64,000 nt of DNA from Fischerella sp. PCC 9605 (GCF_000517105.1 NZ_KI912149.1:1203946-1267945); one strand, 5' to 3'; positions 52,552-62,916 are shown, counted from the stretch's first letter. Numbers and translations: made by a program. Notes: generated by a model from the letters alone, not told the origin.

Positions 52552-54390
52552 TCACTGGTTTTTCACAGCTAAATTAGCAAGACCAAAACATAGTAGGGCA
52601 TTAACAATCAGGAAGACACGAGCCAACATACCACTTCCCAATCCCCAAACGGCCGGATCTAAAATCGCACTGATTCCCAAACACGCCGCTACACCCAAGG
52701 ATGAACCGATCGCAAACCATTTCCATTGCGGATGCCCAAGTAGCAGTGCTATCAACGCAATGGGAATAAGTACGCTGGCAAACAATGGGTTTAGCGCACC
52801 GGTTCCTTGAAGTGCATTACCGAGTTCGGGAATTGAACTGCCCAATAAACGGAAAGGCCACTGGGGCAAGTCAAAGATGTAGATTGGCTTCAGGAAGAAT
52901 AATCCAGAACTACCAGCAATCAACCCACTAGATAAAGTCCAACTCCAAGCAAACGGGAAGTAAACCCGTAAAAACCAAGCCAGCAGATAAGAACCCAATA
53001 CCATCAAAATCTTGGGTAACAATGCCACAGCACCGCCATCAATCCAGAAGCCGGGGTTGAGATAGCCGTTATCCCGCAGCCAGCGGAAAAAGTCTTGGAA
53101 GCTGATTTGTCCGCGTATAGCACGTTGCACTGCTGCTTCAGCATTTAGTTGCCCAGCACCATAGTAATTTAATCCATCATCCTCGATGCTTCTGGCTGAT
53201 TCCTTGAGTACCTGTAAAACTTCATCTGGTTCGTTCACACCAGCGGCTTCAATCAGCGCGGCTACACCTGCAACATGAGGGGAAGCCATGCTTGTACCCT
53301 GCAAGCCAATAAACACTGCGTCACCAGTTTCGGGATCGATAGTTTGTTGCAAAACTTTACCCGCATCACTGCCACCAGGAGCAGAAATATCAACCCCAGC
53401 ACCAAAGTTAGAATAGGGGGCTTTTTCTCCATCTGGCCCCAATGCCGAGACGCCGATAACGTGGGGATAACGCGCCGGATAAGAAGCAGAATTCTGGCTT
53501 TCGTTACCAGCTGCTGCAACTATAACTACGCCTTTGTTGTGGGCGTATTCTATTGCTTCTTTCATCAGCTGGCTTTCACCACCACCACCCAAGCTCATAT
53601 TAATTACATTTGCGCCATTATCAGCAGCAAACTTAATCGCTTCGGCAATATCAGCAACGGTACCACCACCATACTCATTGAGTACCTTCAATGGCATCAA
53701 ATTGGCTTCGTAGGCAATTCCTGCTACACCATAGTAGTTATTAGTCGCTTCAGCGATCGTACCAGCAACGTGGGTGCCGTGTCCGTTGTCGTCTTTGGCT
53801 TCTTTTCGGTCATTAACAAAGTCGTAGCCTTCGACAAACTTAGTCTCTACCAAGTCGCGCACGCGGGTAATACCAGTGTCAATCACCGCTACCGTCACGC
53901 CACTGCCTTTTGTTTCTTTCCATGCACCAACAACACCGATATTGTGCAAATGCCATTGCTTGCTGTACATTGGGTCGTTAGGTTCGTTTGCAGTAGACGG
54001 AAACTGTTTGCCCTGTTCAGATCGATTAAATTCACCCTCTCTCGTAACTTCATCCAGTGGGGGAATTCTATAAATATAGTTAGGCTCAATAAATTCCGTC
54101 GCTTTGGCAATTTTAGACTTTCGCAGTTCTCTCAGTCGCTGTTTATCGCCTTTGATAATATACACATTATCCCGAGCAGAAAATTTATTATCTAATTGGG
54201 GTGTGACATTATACTTTTGGGCGATCGCTGCCAAATTCTCCTGCAATACCTCTTTAGGAATATCTTCCTGAAAATTCAACAAAATTGTGTCAAATTCACC
54301 TTTCGCTGCCAGTCCTTGAACACTCAAGAAACCAAACGCGGCAGCACTAAGCCCGATGACAAACAAGCACAATAATAAAAGCCTTCTCAT
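52552..54390 (-). CDS. S8 subtilisin-like serine protease with C-terminal membrane domain
   Basis: 612 residues. A signal or anchor helix (residues 2-25) is followed by an I9-type propeptide (about 30-105). The peptidase domain has all three catalytic motifs: VAVIDTGITRV (Asp), NGHGTHVAGTIAE (His) and GTSMASPHVAG (Ser), with the oxyanion Asn in AAAGNES. Unusually, residues about 455-610 contain four to five membrane spans (VLGSYLLAWFLRVYFPF and following), which would tether the protease to a membrane. Substrate unknown. It is divergent from the gene at 54650. Confidence 0.92.
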   Translation of the reverse strand: MRRLLLLCLFVIGLSAAAFGFLSVQGLAAKGEFDTILLNFQEDIPKEVLQENLAAIAQKYNVTPQLDNKFSARDNVYIIKGDKQRLRELRKSKIAKATEFIEPNYIYRIPPLDEVTREGEFNRSEQGKQFPSTANEPNDPMYSKQWHLHNIGVVGAWKETKGSGVTVAVIDTGITRVRDLVETKFVEGYDFVNDRKEAKDDNGHGTHVAGTIAEATNNYYGVAGIAYEANLMPLKVLNEYGGGTVADIAEAIKFAADNGANVINMSLGGGGESQLMKEAIEYAHNKGVVIVAAAGNESQNSASYPARYPHVIGVSALGPDGEKAPYSNFGAGVDISAPGGSDAGKVLQQTIDPETGDAVFIGLQGTSMASPHVAGVAALIEAAGVNEPDEVLQVLKESARSIEDDGLNYYGAGQLNAEAAVQRAIRGQISFQDFFRWLRDNGYLNPGFWIDGGAVALLPKILMVLGSYLLAWFLRVYFPFAWSWTLSSGLIAGSSGLFFLKPIYIFDLPQWPFRLLGSSIPELGNALQGTGALNPLFASVLIPIALIALLLGHPQWKWFAIGSSLGVAACLGISAILDPAVWGLGSGMLARVFLIVNALLCFGLANLAVKNQ

Positions 54391-54649
54391 ATCAAGTCAT
54401 CACCGCTTTTTGCCAGTTTGTTTCACTACCATAACTTATACAGCCCCCTAGTGGCTCTATATTTGCAGAATAGTTACACATTGGAGAATGGGGAATGGGC
54501 TTCACTTGGGGCAAGGGCAAAGGTAAAAAGGTAAAGAGATTTTTCTTTCCTTTCCCCCTTTTCCTTTCACCTTTTCCCCTCTTGTTTAGTTTTGTCCCTT
54601 AACCTTTTCCCCAGCACTTTTTTCTTACTTCTATTGAGTTGAATCCATC

Positions 54650-55084
54650 ATGGAACGTGGTCTTTTGTGGCTGCCTTTGTTAGCAGCGTTTTTCTGGTTA
54701 GCTTGGCAAGGTTCCAAGGAATATCAAAAGATTGAAGCTTATCGTACTTGGGCAGAACAGTTTGACAAAGCTAAGTACGATATCTATGCTGTTTTAGGTC
54801 AAAAAGGTGACTTAATCACTTGGGGAAAACCCACGCCTAAAGGCCCGATTAAGTTAGAAACATTTTCTTTGCATGATATTCAAGAAATATGCCTTGTGGT
54901 AGACGACAGAACTATAGATACAGAAAAACTACCAGAAAAAGGTCGAGCGATTGAGTTGGAATTTGTATTTCGCGAACCTACGAAATCGGTACGAATTCCG
55001 TTTACAGAAATTCCTTTAGCAGCAGAATGGGGTAAGTATTTACAGAGGCAATTACACCAGATCAAGTCGGAACTAATTGAATAA
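54650..55084 (+). CDS. Membrane-anchored conserved hypothetical protein
   Basis: 144 residues. One N-terminal span (LLWLPLLAAFFWLAWQG) is followed by a soluble alpha/beta domain (FDKAKYDIYAVLGQKGDLIT, then VDDRTIDTEKLPEKGRAIEL). The clean coding pattern and start suggest a genuine cyanobacterial gene, but no family is recognised. It is divergent from the subtilase gene; the 260 bp between contain repeat strings and both promoters. Confidence 0.65.
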   Translation: MERGLLWLPLLAAFFWLAWQGSKEYQKIEAYRTWAEQFDKAKYDIYAVLGQKGDLITWGKPTPKGPIKLETFSLHDIQEICLVVDDRTIDTEKLPEKGRAIELEFVFREPTKSVRIPFTEIPLAAEWGKYLQRQLHQIKSELIE

Positions 55085-55388
55085 TTCTACAGTCTAATTA
55101 GTTATGCCTGATGTGAATTAAGGCTACGATCAAAATCGTGTTTCTGACATCTTGCACCATTTGATTGGAAGAGCCAGAGGCTCTAAATTCTCGTTACCAG
55201 GTTCAACCTGGTAACGAGGGTTAATAACACCCACTAACATTGCATGAGTTTATGATGTTTGCAGGTTAGTGAAGTAAATATACTTTATCCATACGAAACC
55301 TCTGATTCCCCCTAGCGCTTCCAAAAAAGGAGAGTTGGGGGGATCATCTTTCACAAATATTTGAAAAATAGTATGAGTATGTTGGCAT
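55085..55388. other. Spacer with a perfect inverted repeat
   Basis: About 304 bp. A 14-bp stem CTCGTTACCAGGTT / AACCTGGTAACGAG with a single C at its centre spans 55190-55218, next to AGAGCC-AGA-GGCTCT (55170-55184). A third stem from GATTCCCCC and GGGGGGATC lies near 55300-55346. No gene seen. Confidence 0.6.
55190..55218. repeat. Long perfect palindrome
   Basis: 14-bp arms CTCGTTACCAGGTT and AACCTGGTAACGAG around one base. It lacks a T-run, so it is more like a dispersed REP-type repeat than a terminator. Confidence 0.7.
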
Positions 55389-57005
55389 ATGAAACATGTT
55401 ATCCAGATTTTTGGTCTTTTATTAGTACTTAATGCTTGCACTGTTCCAGCTGATACTGATGCTCAAACCACTAATAATACAGTTAAAAATTGTCCAAAAA
55501 GTGCGGTTGTCTCTTTGCCTGTACCAGGAGAACAGGAAAGCTTTTATGACAGGTTTGATTTTCACGTTCGCAATATTGTAGCAGATGCTAATACAGTGAA
55601 ATTTCAAACTAGAAAGCAAGATTTTGTTTTCTGTCGAGGTAACAACACTTGGACGGTGCAACCAGGAACTTTACCTGAAAATTTAAAACAGCAATATTAT
55701 CCAGAATATTCTCAAGATTTCAAGACTATCCAAGTTCAGGGTAAATCCTATAAATATAGAGTTGTTAGAGAAGCATCAGTACCAACAGTACCAAATCCAA
55801 GTAAGGATAAAGTTGTATTTGAACTAATTACTCCTAATAGTAAAAAACCTCAGCAACAAATTTTATACACTCTGAAAGATTTACGGCAAAAAACAAATAC
55901 TGGAACTCAAATAGGTCTTTCTCGGATTACAGCTGCCGTCATTTATGGAAATCAGATCTGGTGGTCAGTTGCTTTTGAGCAAGGTGAAGGTAATGATGGT
56001 ATCGCTACTATTGTTGGTTACGATCCACAAGCAAATCAATTTACGCTCATTCAACCACAGGGACTTCTGTCGCATCAAATTACCGATCTAGCTGTTACCG
56101 GAGATGCTAATAATCCAACGTTTTGGATGGGTACACAAATCAGTGGTGAAGGTAATCCCTATCTTCCTGCTAAAGGATTGGTTTCTTACCGTCCTAATCC
56201 ACAAAATCTAAATTCCGGTAATTTAACTTCTTATAATGTTCACAATAGTCCTTTAGTTGGGGCGATTCCTGACAAACTAAAGCTAGAAAATAATACGCTT
56301 TGGGTTGGTACGGGTAACGGTGTTTGTCAAGTCAATTTGCAAGCACCTGACAATCCTAAAAGTTGGTCTTGTTGGCGATTTGCGGTAATAGCTAAATTAC
56401 CAAAAGCAGGTTTACCGCTTTACAGTCAATTATCAAATCAATCTCCAGCTTTGACTTTATCTCCTGCTAAAGATGGCGCAACAGTTGAAGTACTCTGGTG
56501 GAGCCCAATAGACTTTGAAACTCGTAAAGGTCGTTATGAAGTCAGAACTGAAAAAGGCTTTACAGTAAAGCTAGATCAAGGTGCAAGTCTAGATAAATTC
56601 CGGCGATTTTTACCGCCAGGAAAACCGCCTGTACGCTGGCCTGGTTTTGAATGGCATTGGAATGGGCAACGCTTCGTGCGAGGATTTGATGAAGTGGCTT
56701 TGAATTACGTTGGCGGCGGGCCTTGGGGTATTGGTGTTACTCTTGAACCTACAAGTGGTAAGAGAACTGCAAATGCAATTCGCGGTGATTTGGAGTTACT
56801 GAAGATTTCGCCAAAATCCACTAGCGTTAAATACTACTCTGGCTGGGTTGATGAAACCAAGCTGAATCCTTATTTAACGGTTCTACCGCAAACACAACCG
56901 CAAAATCAAAAACCGAATCCGCTAGAAGCGATCGCGAAAAAAATAGGGCTGGGGGAATGGGTGAAAATGCTGAATCTTGAAAATTTCATAATTCATAATT
57001 CATAA
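55389..57005 (+). CDS. Putative lipoprotein
   Basis: 538 residues. The N-terminus has a short hydrophobic stretch and a lipobox (IFGLLLVLNAC, Cys17), so the protein should be lipid-anchored outside the cytoplasm. The rest is beta-rich with repeated W-G-x-G-N phrases (IWWSVAFEQGEGNDG, TLWVGTGNGVCQVN, FEWHWNGQRF), suggesting a beta-propeller or similar fold. No family recognised. The stop lies in a tandem ttcataattcataattcat repeat, and thiD starts 21 bp later. Confidence 0.65.
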   Translation: MKHVIQIFGLLLVLNACTVPADTDAQTTNNTVKNCPKSAVVSLPVPGEQESFYDRFDFHVRNIVADANTVKFQTRKQDFVFCRGNNTWTVQPGTLPENLKQQYYPEYSQDFKTIQVQGKSYKYRVVREASVPTVPNPSKDKVVFELITPNSKKPQQQILYTLKDLRQKTNTGTQIGLSRITAAVIYGNQIWWSVAFEQGEGNDGIATIVGYDPQANQFTLIQPQGLLSHQITDLAVTGDANNPTFWMGTQISGEGNPYLPAKGLVSYRPNPQNLNSGNLTSYNVHNSPLVGAIPDKLKLENNTLWVGTGNGVCQVNLQAPDNPKSWSCWRFAVIAKLPKAGLPLYSQLSNQSPALTLSPAKDGATVEVLWWSPIDFETRKGRYEVRTEKGFTVKLDQGASLDKFRRFLPPGKPPVRWPGFEWHWNGQRFVRGFDEVALNYVGGGPWGIGVTLEPTSGKRTANAIRGDLELLKISPKSTSVKYYSGWVDETKLNPYLTVLPQTQPQNQKPNPLEAIAKKIGLGEWVKMLNLENFIIHNS

Positions 57006-57026
57006 TTCATAATTTTTATAAAACCT

Positions 57027-57863
57027 ATGAACACCGAAATAACATCCAATGTACCCGTTGCTTTAACCATTGCCGGTTCTGATAGTGGTGGTGGTGCGGG
57101 AATTCAAGCGGATTTACGCACCTTTGCCTTTCACTGTGTCCACGGTACTAGCGCTATCACCTGCGTCACAGCCCAAAATACTTTGGGCGTTATGCGCGTT
57201 GATGCCATGCCATCGGAGGCGGTTGTTGCCCAAATTCAGGCAGTATGTAAGGATATTGGTGTACAAGCGGCAAAAACCGGTATGTTACTCAACAATGAAA
57301 TTATTGCCGCCGTCGCCAAGCAGGTAGAAAGTTTACAAATTAAAAATTTAGTGGTCGATCCGGTGATGGTGTCGCGTACGGGGGCACAATTAATTGATGA
57401 TGACGCTATCAAATCTCTCCGCAATGCGCTCATACCCATAGCAGCAATTATTACACCAAATCGCTACGAAGCACAGATTTTGAGCGGTATAGAAATTAAC
57501 TCTCTAGATGAAATGAGGGCAGCTGCCCACATGATTCACCGGAATTGCAAGGCTAAAGTTGTGTTAGTCAAGGGTGGTGGTATGCCGGGAAATGGGCGTG
57601 GTGTTGATATCTGGTTTGATGGGCAAAAGCTGGAAACTCTGACCACAAAACAAGTAGATACGAAAAATACCCACGGGACTGGTTGTACTTTGTCGGCGGC
57701 GATCGCAGCGAATCTGGCACGCGGTGATGATTTATTAACAGCGGTGCGACAAGCAAAGGAGTATGTCACTAATGCACTCTCTCACGCCCTAAATATAGGC
57801 AAGGGACAAGGCCCTGTGGGACATTTTTATCCATTATGGCGATCGCACGATTTTGTAAATTAA
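57027..57863 (+). CDS. thiD: Hydroxymethylpyrimidine/phosphomethylpyrimidine kinase
   Basis: 278 residues. Ribokinase-fold signatures are TIAGSDSGGGAGIQADLRTF at the N-terminus, VVDPVMVSRTGAQLI in the middle and NTHGTGCTLSAAIAANLARG with the anion hole and catalytic Asp-equivalent near the C-terminus. ThiD phosphorylates HMP and HMP-P in thiamin synthesis. It is followed by a small membrane protein after 74 bp. No TPP riboswitch was recognised upstream; only 21 bp separate it from the lipoprotein gene. Confidence 0.95.
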   Translation: MNTEITSNVPVALTIAGSDSGGGAGIQADLRTFAFHCVHGTSAITCVTAQNTLGVMRVDAMPSEAVVAQIQAVCKDIGVQAAKTGMLLNNEIIAAVAKQVESLQIKNLVVDPVMVSRTGAQLIDDDAIKSLRNALIPIAAIITPNRYEAQILSGIEINSLDEMRAAAHMIHRNCKAKVVLVKGGGMPGNGRGVDIWFDGQKLETLTTKQVDTKNTHGTGCTLSAAIAANLARGDDLLTAVRQAKEYVTNALSHALNIGKGQGPVGHFYPLWRSHDFVN

Positions 57864-57937
57864 AAATCTTTGCTCTTAGGGAATTTTTCTATTATTCTTG
57901 GGCATAGTTTGTCTTATTTTTTGCTTATAAACTACAA

Positions 57938-58588
57938 ATGCGAGCAGTTAACGGTTCTTTTTACAACCATAAATCACCAAGTACAAACACCCAAACTTAC
58001 TCACCTTCTGTACCCCTGTCTGTATACCGAGACTTGGCAGCAGAGTTGCAAGCCGCACAGGCAAAGATAGATACCCTGATCGCCCAAAATCACCAATTAG
58101 CGCAAGAAAATCAACTTCTGCGGCAAGAAATTACTAAAACTGTTCAGTCTGTTTTACATCTGCAAAATTTGCTCGATCCTTCTACTCCGGCTAGGTATCA
58201 GCAAGTACCCCAAAGGCAAGAACCAGTAGACACACAGCCGCCTCCGCAGGCAAGCAGGAGACAGGAGGGGGCAGGGGGCAGGGGGCAGGGAGCAGGGGGC
58301 AAAAAACAGAAGACACCAGACACTCAGCGACTTTCGCAGGTAGGCAAGAGGCAGCAGCCTCCCCGTAGGCGTCCACCCGTTATTTATACAGAGATGGAAT
58401 TTCCTGTTCCCATGACAGAACCAGTGTTTCTGGAAGAACAGCAAGTTGTAGCTTATCCAGTCAGTGAATCAGAAGCTGAAGGAATTAATGCTTGGTGGAT
58501 GTTTCTGGCGATCGCATTCATAATACTTTTGGGTTTTGGTGCTGGCTATTTGGTCGTGCGTCCCTTGTTTGAGCATCATACTCGCTAG
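57938..58588 (+). CDS. Single-span protein with coiled coil and in-frame repeat insert
   Basis: 216 residues. A coiled-coil segment lies at about residues 28-72 (LAAELQAAQAKIDTLIAQNH), a Pro/Gln/Arg linker at about 85-145, and one C-terminal membrane span at about 187-207 (WWMFLAIAFIILLGFGAGYL). Within the linker, RQEGAGGRGQGAGGKKQK is encoded by the cagggggcaggggg repeat common between genes, so the linker has absorbed an intergenic repeat in frame. Function unknown. Confidence 0.65.
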   Translation: MRAVNGSFYNHKSPSTNTQTYSPSVPLSVYRDLAAELQAAQAKIDTLIAQNHQLAQENQLLRQEITKTVQSVLHLQNLLDPSTPARYQQVPQRQEPVDTQPPPQASRRQEGAGGRGQGAGGKKQKTPDTQRLSQVGKRQQPPRRRPPVIYTEMEFPVPMTEPVFLEEQQVVAYPVSESEAEGINAWWMFLAIAFIILLGFGAGYLVVRPLFEHHTR

Positions 58589-59231
<643 letters not shown>

Positions 59232-59477
59232 ATTTGTTACTTGTTGGTAGTTGGTAGTTGGTAGTTGCTTGGAACAAACAACAAACAACTAACAACAAAC
59301 AACTAACGACTAAGCACCGGACGCAGACAATCTTTACAACCCAACTGACCATCTCTATAACGTTCCGGTGCAGCGACTTGTTATACAGCGATCGCGACAA
59401 TCGACACGATCGACGTATCAACAGATTCTTGTTCTGTGCAGCTGAACTGACGGTTTCAGATTCTAGCATTACAAGTA

Positions 59478-59882
59478 CTAAACCATCGAAGTAACTGGAT
59501 AGTTGTAACTCTCTTTTACTACTACACCATCCTTCCAATAGCCAATAGAGATTTGGTTGCTCTTTGTATCAACTATTTGATCGTCAACTTTGACAGTGTA
59601 ATCATTGTACCAGTTGGAAATTACTACAAAGTCATAATTTTTATCTGCTGAAACAGCAATGTCTTGACTAATTAATTTTGATTCTCTGAACTCAACCAAC
59701 ATTTCTTTGAAAAAGACTTCTCTCCCCTTGCGACACTCTTGTTTACCAGTGGTGATGGTTCCATCACCTTCAATCATCACAATGTTCTCAGAGTAGTACT
59801 TTTCCAACGCTACTGACGTTTGGAACGTAACAACTAGGTTGTTGATATCTGCTAGCTTGATTTTTAGTTCTTCAAGTGTCAT
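59478..59882 (-). CDS. SnoaL-like / NTF2-fold protein
   Basis: 134 residues from the ATG at 59882 (MTLEELKIKLADINNLVVTF); the frame extends to 59945 without clear support. The fold is suggested by an N-terminal helix, YYSENIVMIEGDGTITTGK, REVFFKEMLVEF and a final curled sheet (QISIGYWKDGVVVKESYNY), typical of SnoaL-type small proteins. Ligand unknown. It starts 67 bp downstream of rdgB on the same strand and may be cotranscribed with it. Confidence 0.7.
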   Translation of the reverse strand: MTLEELKIKLADINNLVVTFQTSVALEKYYSENIVMIEGDGTITTGKQECRKGREVFFKEMLVEFRESKLISQDIAVSADKNYDFVVISNWYNDYTVKVDDQIVDTKSNQISIGYWKDGVVVKESYNYPVTSMV

Positions 59883-59948
59883 AAATCGCATCCTATCGAT
59901 AATGCTGCAACTACGCGCTAACCGATAACCGAAGCTGTATAACAACTA

Positions 59949-60533
59949 TCAATCAAGAACTTCTAAATTTGGTAGCTTTTGAAGTAAAGCCGTAAAAGCC
60001 TTGCCTCGATGGCTAATTGCGCGCTTCAATTCTGGCGTCATCTCAGCAAAGGTCATTTGTTTTTCTGGGACGTAAAAAATCGGATCGTAGCCAAAACCAC
60101 CATTACCACGGGGTGTATGCAGAATTTCACCAGGACAAACTCCTTCTGATTGTAGCGCGATCGCACCATCAGGACGAGCGATCGCCACTGCACACACAAA
60201 TTGGGCTTGCCGCTGCACTTCGTCGCCCAACTCCCTCAATAGCCTGGCAATGCGTTCGGCATCGGTTTTGCCGTAACGTGCAGAGTACACTCCTGGTGCG
60301 CCATTGAGGGCATTTACTTGTAAACCGGAATCATCTGCGATCGCCCAGTTACCTGTCGCTTTGGCAACTTGGGATGCTTTGAGGCAGGCATTAGCAGCAA
60401 AGGTATCGCCTGTTTCCTCAATGTCCAAGTCTTCAGGTTTGAGTGTTAATTCCCAACCAGAATCAGATAGGTAAGCTTGCATTTCCCGCAATTTACCTGG
60501 ATTTCCTGTGGCTACTACGAGTAATTTAGTCAT
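59949..60533 (-). CDS. rdgB: RdgB/HAM1 non-canonical purine NTP pyrophosphatase
   Basis: 194 residues. VVATGNPGKLREMQAYL at the N-terminus, ATGNWAIADDSGLQVNAL with the catalytic Asp, and GNGGFGYDPIFY plus SHRGKAF near the C-terminus are the ITPase hallmarks. It hydrolyses dITP, XTP and similar nucleotides to keep them out of DNA and RNA. The ATG at 60533 is firm. A repeat spacer caaaagtcaaaagtc separates it from the phosphohexomutase gene upstream. Confidence 0.96.
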   Translation of the reverse strand: MTKLLVVATGNPGKLREMQAYLSDSGWELTLKPEDLDIEETGDTFAANACLKASQVAKATGNWAIADDSGLQVNALNGAPGVYSARYGKTDAERIARLLRELGDEVQRQAQFVCAVAIARPDGAIALQSEGVCPGEILHTPRGNGGFGYDPIFYVPEKQMTFAEMTPELKRAISHRGKAFTALLQKLPNLEVLD

Positions 60534-60624
60534 TGTTTAAGAGTCAAAAGTCAAAAGTCAAAAGTCAAGAGTCAAGATTTTTACACTGGACTTTGGACTC
60601 TTGACTCTGGACTAATACCTAATA

Positions 60625-62061
60625 TTATTCTGCCCACTGCTTCGCCCAAGCCAAAGTTTGATGCACCTGTTGGAGTGTGGGAGCTTCACAGTAGAGACGC
60701 AAAACGGGTTCAGTACCACTAAAACGAATCATTAACCAGCTTTGATCTGCAAGGCGGAATTTATAACCGTCTATTGTTTGGCAATCAATTACTGCTTGTC
60801 CTGAAATTTGCTTTAGTGGTTCCTTTTGTAATTGTTCCAAAAGGCGACCCCGCACTTCCATACTTGCCAAAGGTAAATCGATGCGATCGTATGCAGAAGT
60901 GAAGTCAGTTTGTTCTTGCAGACAGCGGTAATAATCACTTAAATCCAGACCTGATTCAATGATCGCTTCTAGTACGTATAATGCCGATAAGAGTGCATCT
61001 CGTTCGGGAATATGGCTACCATAACCAATTCCTCCCGACTCTTCACCACCCAGCAACACTTGGCTTGCTAGCATTCTATCAGCGATGTACTTGTAGCCAA
61101 CTGGTGTCTCAAATACTGAGAGTTTGTGTAATGCAGCAACGCGGGGAATTAAGTCAGAACCACTGACAGTTTTGACAATTTCTCCGCTAAAGCCTCGCCG
61201 TAGGGTCAGGTGGTCGATTAAGATTGGGATCAAAATTTGCGAACTCAGGAAGTTACCTGCACTATCCACAGCTGCAACGCGATCGCAGTCACCATCAAAA
61301 ACCAATCCCACCGTTAAACCTGTGGGATGTTTTTCTCGGTGTGTCTTCATCACCCCAAACAGACGGGAAAGGTATTTCGGTAATGGTTCTGGTGCACCGC
61401 CTTCAAAAGTAGGATCGCGATCGCTATTAATCTCTCTGACTTCATTGCCAAGCAGCATCGCCAGTCCACCAGCCGCTGCACCATGCATCACATCAGCAAA
61501 TACCGTCAGTTTGTTAGAGGTTATTGCTTCGCGAATTTTAGCAATATTGACTTTACTTTCTAGTTCTTGACAATAACTTTCCCACGGGTTAAATTTGTAT
61601 ATCTTGCCTGGAGTCAGAGCAGGTGGCACTTCCTCCTCCAAAAGTGATTCTATCTCTTTGGTAACTTCTGGTGGTACGGAACCACCATACGCACTCTTAA
61701 CTTTTAATCCCAAATATTGACCTGGATTGTGACTGGCAGTGATTACCAATGCTCCCAAAGCGTTGTGTTGCTTGGCTGCCCAACTAAAAGCTGGAGTTGG
61801 CGCATAGGTTTCGCTAAACACTACATCAAACCCAACAGCGGAAACAACATCAGCTACTTTCTGAGCAAAATCTTCTGCCATAAAACGGCGATCATAACCG
61901 ACTACAATTGTCCGGTTGCCGACTTTTGTTCCATATGTATTAAATAGCACTTTTGCGGCAATTGGCGCGACCAACGCGAGACGTTCAAAAGTGAAGTCGT
62001 CGCCAATCACGCCGCGCCAGCCATCTGTACCAAATTTGATTGATTTAGCTGCAACTGGCAT
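60625..62061 (-). CDS. Phosphoglucomutase/phosphomannomutase family protein
   Basis: 478 residues from the ATG at 62061 (MPVAAKSIKFGTDGWRGVIG); the frame extends to 62112. The phosphoserine loop is VITASHNPGQYLG, the metal loop is LVFDGDCDRVAAVD, the sugar-binding loop is GGEESGGIGYG, and the phosphate loop is IRFSGTEPVLRLY. Substrate choice (glucose, mannose or glucosamine phosphate) cannot be fixed from these motifs. It is on the same strand as rdgB, 91 bp away. Confidence 0.93.
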   Translation of the reverse strand: MPVAAKSIKFGTDGWRGVIGDDFTFERLALVAPIAAKVLFNTYGTKVGNRTIVVGYDRRFMAEDFAQKVADVVSAVGFDVVFSETYAPTPAFSWAAKQHNALGALVITASHNPGQYLGLKVKSAYGGSVPPEVTKEIESLLEEEVPPALTPGKIYKFNPWESYCQELESKVNIAKIREAITSNKLTVFADVMHGAAAGGLAMLLGNEVREINSDRDPTFEGGAPEPLPKYLSRLFGVMKTHREKHPTGLTVGLVFDGDCDRVAAVDSAGNFLSSQILIPILIDHLTLRRGFSGEIVKTVSGSDLIPRVAALHKLSVFETPVGYKYIADRMLASQVLLGGEESGGIGYGSHIPERDALLSALYVLEAIIESGLDLSDYYRCLQEQTDFTSAYDRIDLPLASMEVRGRLLEQLQKEPLKQISGQAVIDCQTIDGYKFRLADQSWLMIRFSGTEPVLRLYCEAPTLQQVHQTLAWAKQWAE

Positions 62062-62401
62062 CGAGGTATCCCTACTTCCGTTTAGGAGGATTGTAACATT
62101 TACACAGGGCACCCAGTAACAAAAGATTTAAGTATAAAAAGTATTGCGAGCAAACGCTCCCGTATGGTGACTGATAATCAAGTTAGAGTGTTCCCCAGTG
62201 TCTGGAAAATTAAGAATAGGGAATAAGAGAGTGGGAGAGTGGGGGAGTGGGGGAATAATTATTAACCACTAACCACTAACCACTAACTACTAACTACTAA
62301 CTAATGACTATTGACTATTGACTTAAATATTGAACCTCCCTAATAGAATTTTCTATCAAGGAGGTATAATAAATTACAATTATTTAACACCCTGATTTTT
62401 T
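62062..62401. other. Spacer between the actin-like operon and the phosphohexomutase
   Basis: About 340 bp with taaccactaaccactaac and gggagagtgggggagtggggg repeat strings and a 15-bp-stem hairpin at 62334-62365. No gene seen. Confidence 0.6.
62334..62365 (-). terminator. Hairpin after the actin-like operon
   Basis: ACCTCCCTAATAGAA / TTCTATCAAGGAGGT with a two-base loop and two non-Watson-Crick positions, 37 bp after the stop at 62402 on the minus strand. The sequence beyond is AT-rich, but without a long T-run. Confidence 0.5.
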
Positions 62402-62911
62402 CTAGAAATCATCCAGAAACTGACTCAGGCGGCTAATTACGGGGTCAACCTCTTGGGGAGGCGTGACAGCAGCAGAAGTGGTAATAGTTTGATTTACTAC
62501 TTCTAGTGCTGGTGCTGATTGTGTCGGTGACTGAATGACTTGTGCTTGATTAACCACGATCGCCAACTGTGCCACTTGTTGGCTAAGTTGCGTCAGATGG
62601 CGTTCCATCATCTCCAATCGATTAGATTCCTTGGCGAAAAAACGTTCCTCAAGGTCAGCCAATTGCCTGTATAGTTCAGCGATTTGTGGTTCTACTCCTA
62701 GTGTCGGTGTTGGTTGCGGAGTAGGCGGCGGGCTTGGTCGTACGGATTCCGGTACGCATAAAGATTGCCACAAGGCTTCTTTACAGAGGTCGCTGAAAGT
62801 TTTGTTGGGGTCTTTTTCCAAATGGCTTTCGACAAGCGCCAACAAACTTTCGTCCGCCACCCCTGGATTGAACGTAACCGATTTCACTACCTTTTTTGAC
62901 CATTGGAACAT
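62402..62911 (-). CDS. Small partner protein of the ParM-like actin
   Basis: 169 residues. The N-terminal 55 residues (KKVVKSVTFNPGVADESLLA, KDPNKTFSDLCKEALWQSL) look like a ribbon-helix-helix or similar DNA-binding module. A Pro-rich linker and a coiled coil follow (LYRQLADLEERFFAKESNRL). It starts five bases after the actin stop codon. The layout, an actin-like gene followed by a small putative DNA-binding protein, is that of ParM/ParR segregation pairs; that role is inferred, not shown. Confidence 0.7.
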   Translation of the reverse strand: MFQWSKKVVKSVTFNPGVADESLLALVESHLEKDPNKTFSDLCKEALWQSLCVPESVRPSPPPTPQPTPTLGVEPQIAELYRQLADLEERFFAKESNRLEMMERHLTQLSQQVAQLAIVVNQAQVIQSPTQSAPALEVVNQTITTSAAVTPPQEVDPVISRLSQFLDDF

Positions 62912-62916
62912 TATTT

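Noticed and set aside
53275-54195. 306-codon plus-strand ORF opposite the subtilase
   Set aside because: Antisense shadow of a gene with complete catalytic motifs; the product has no recognisable pattern.
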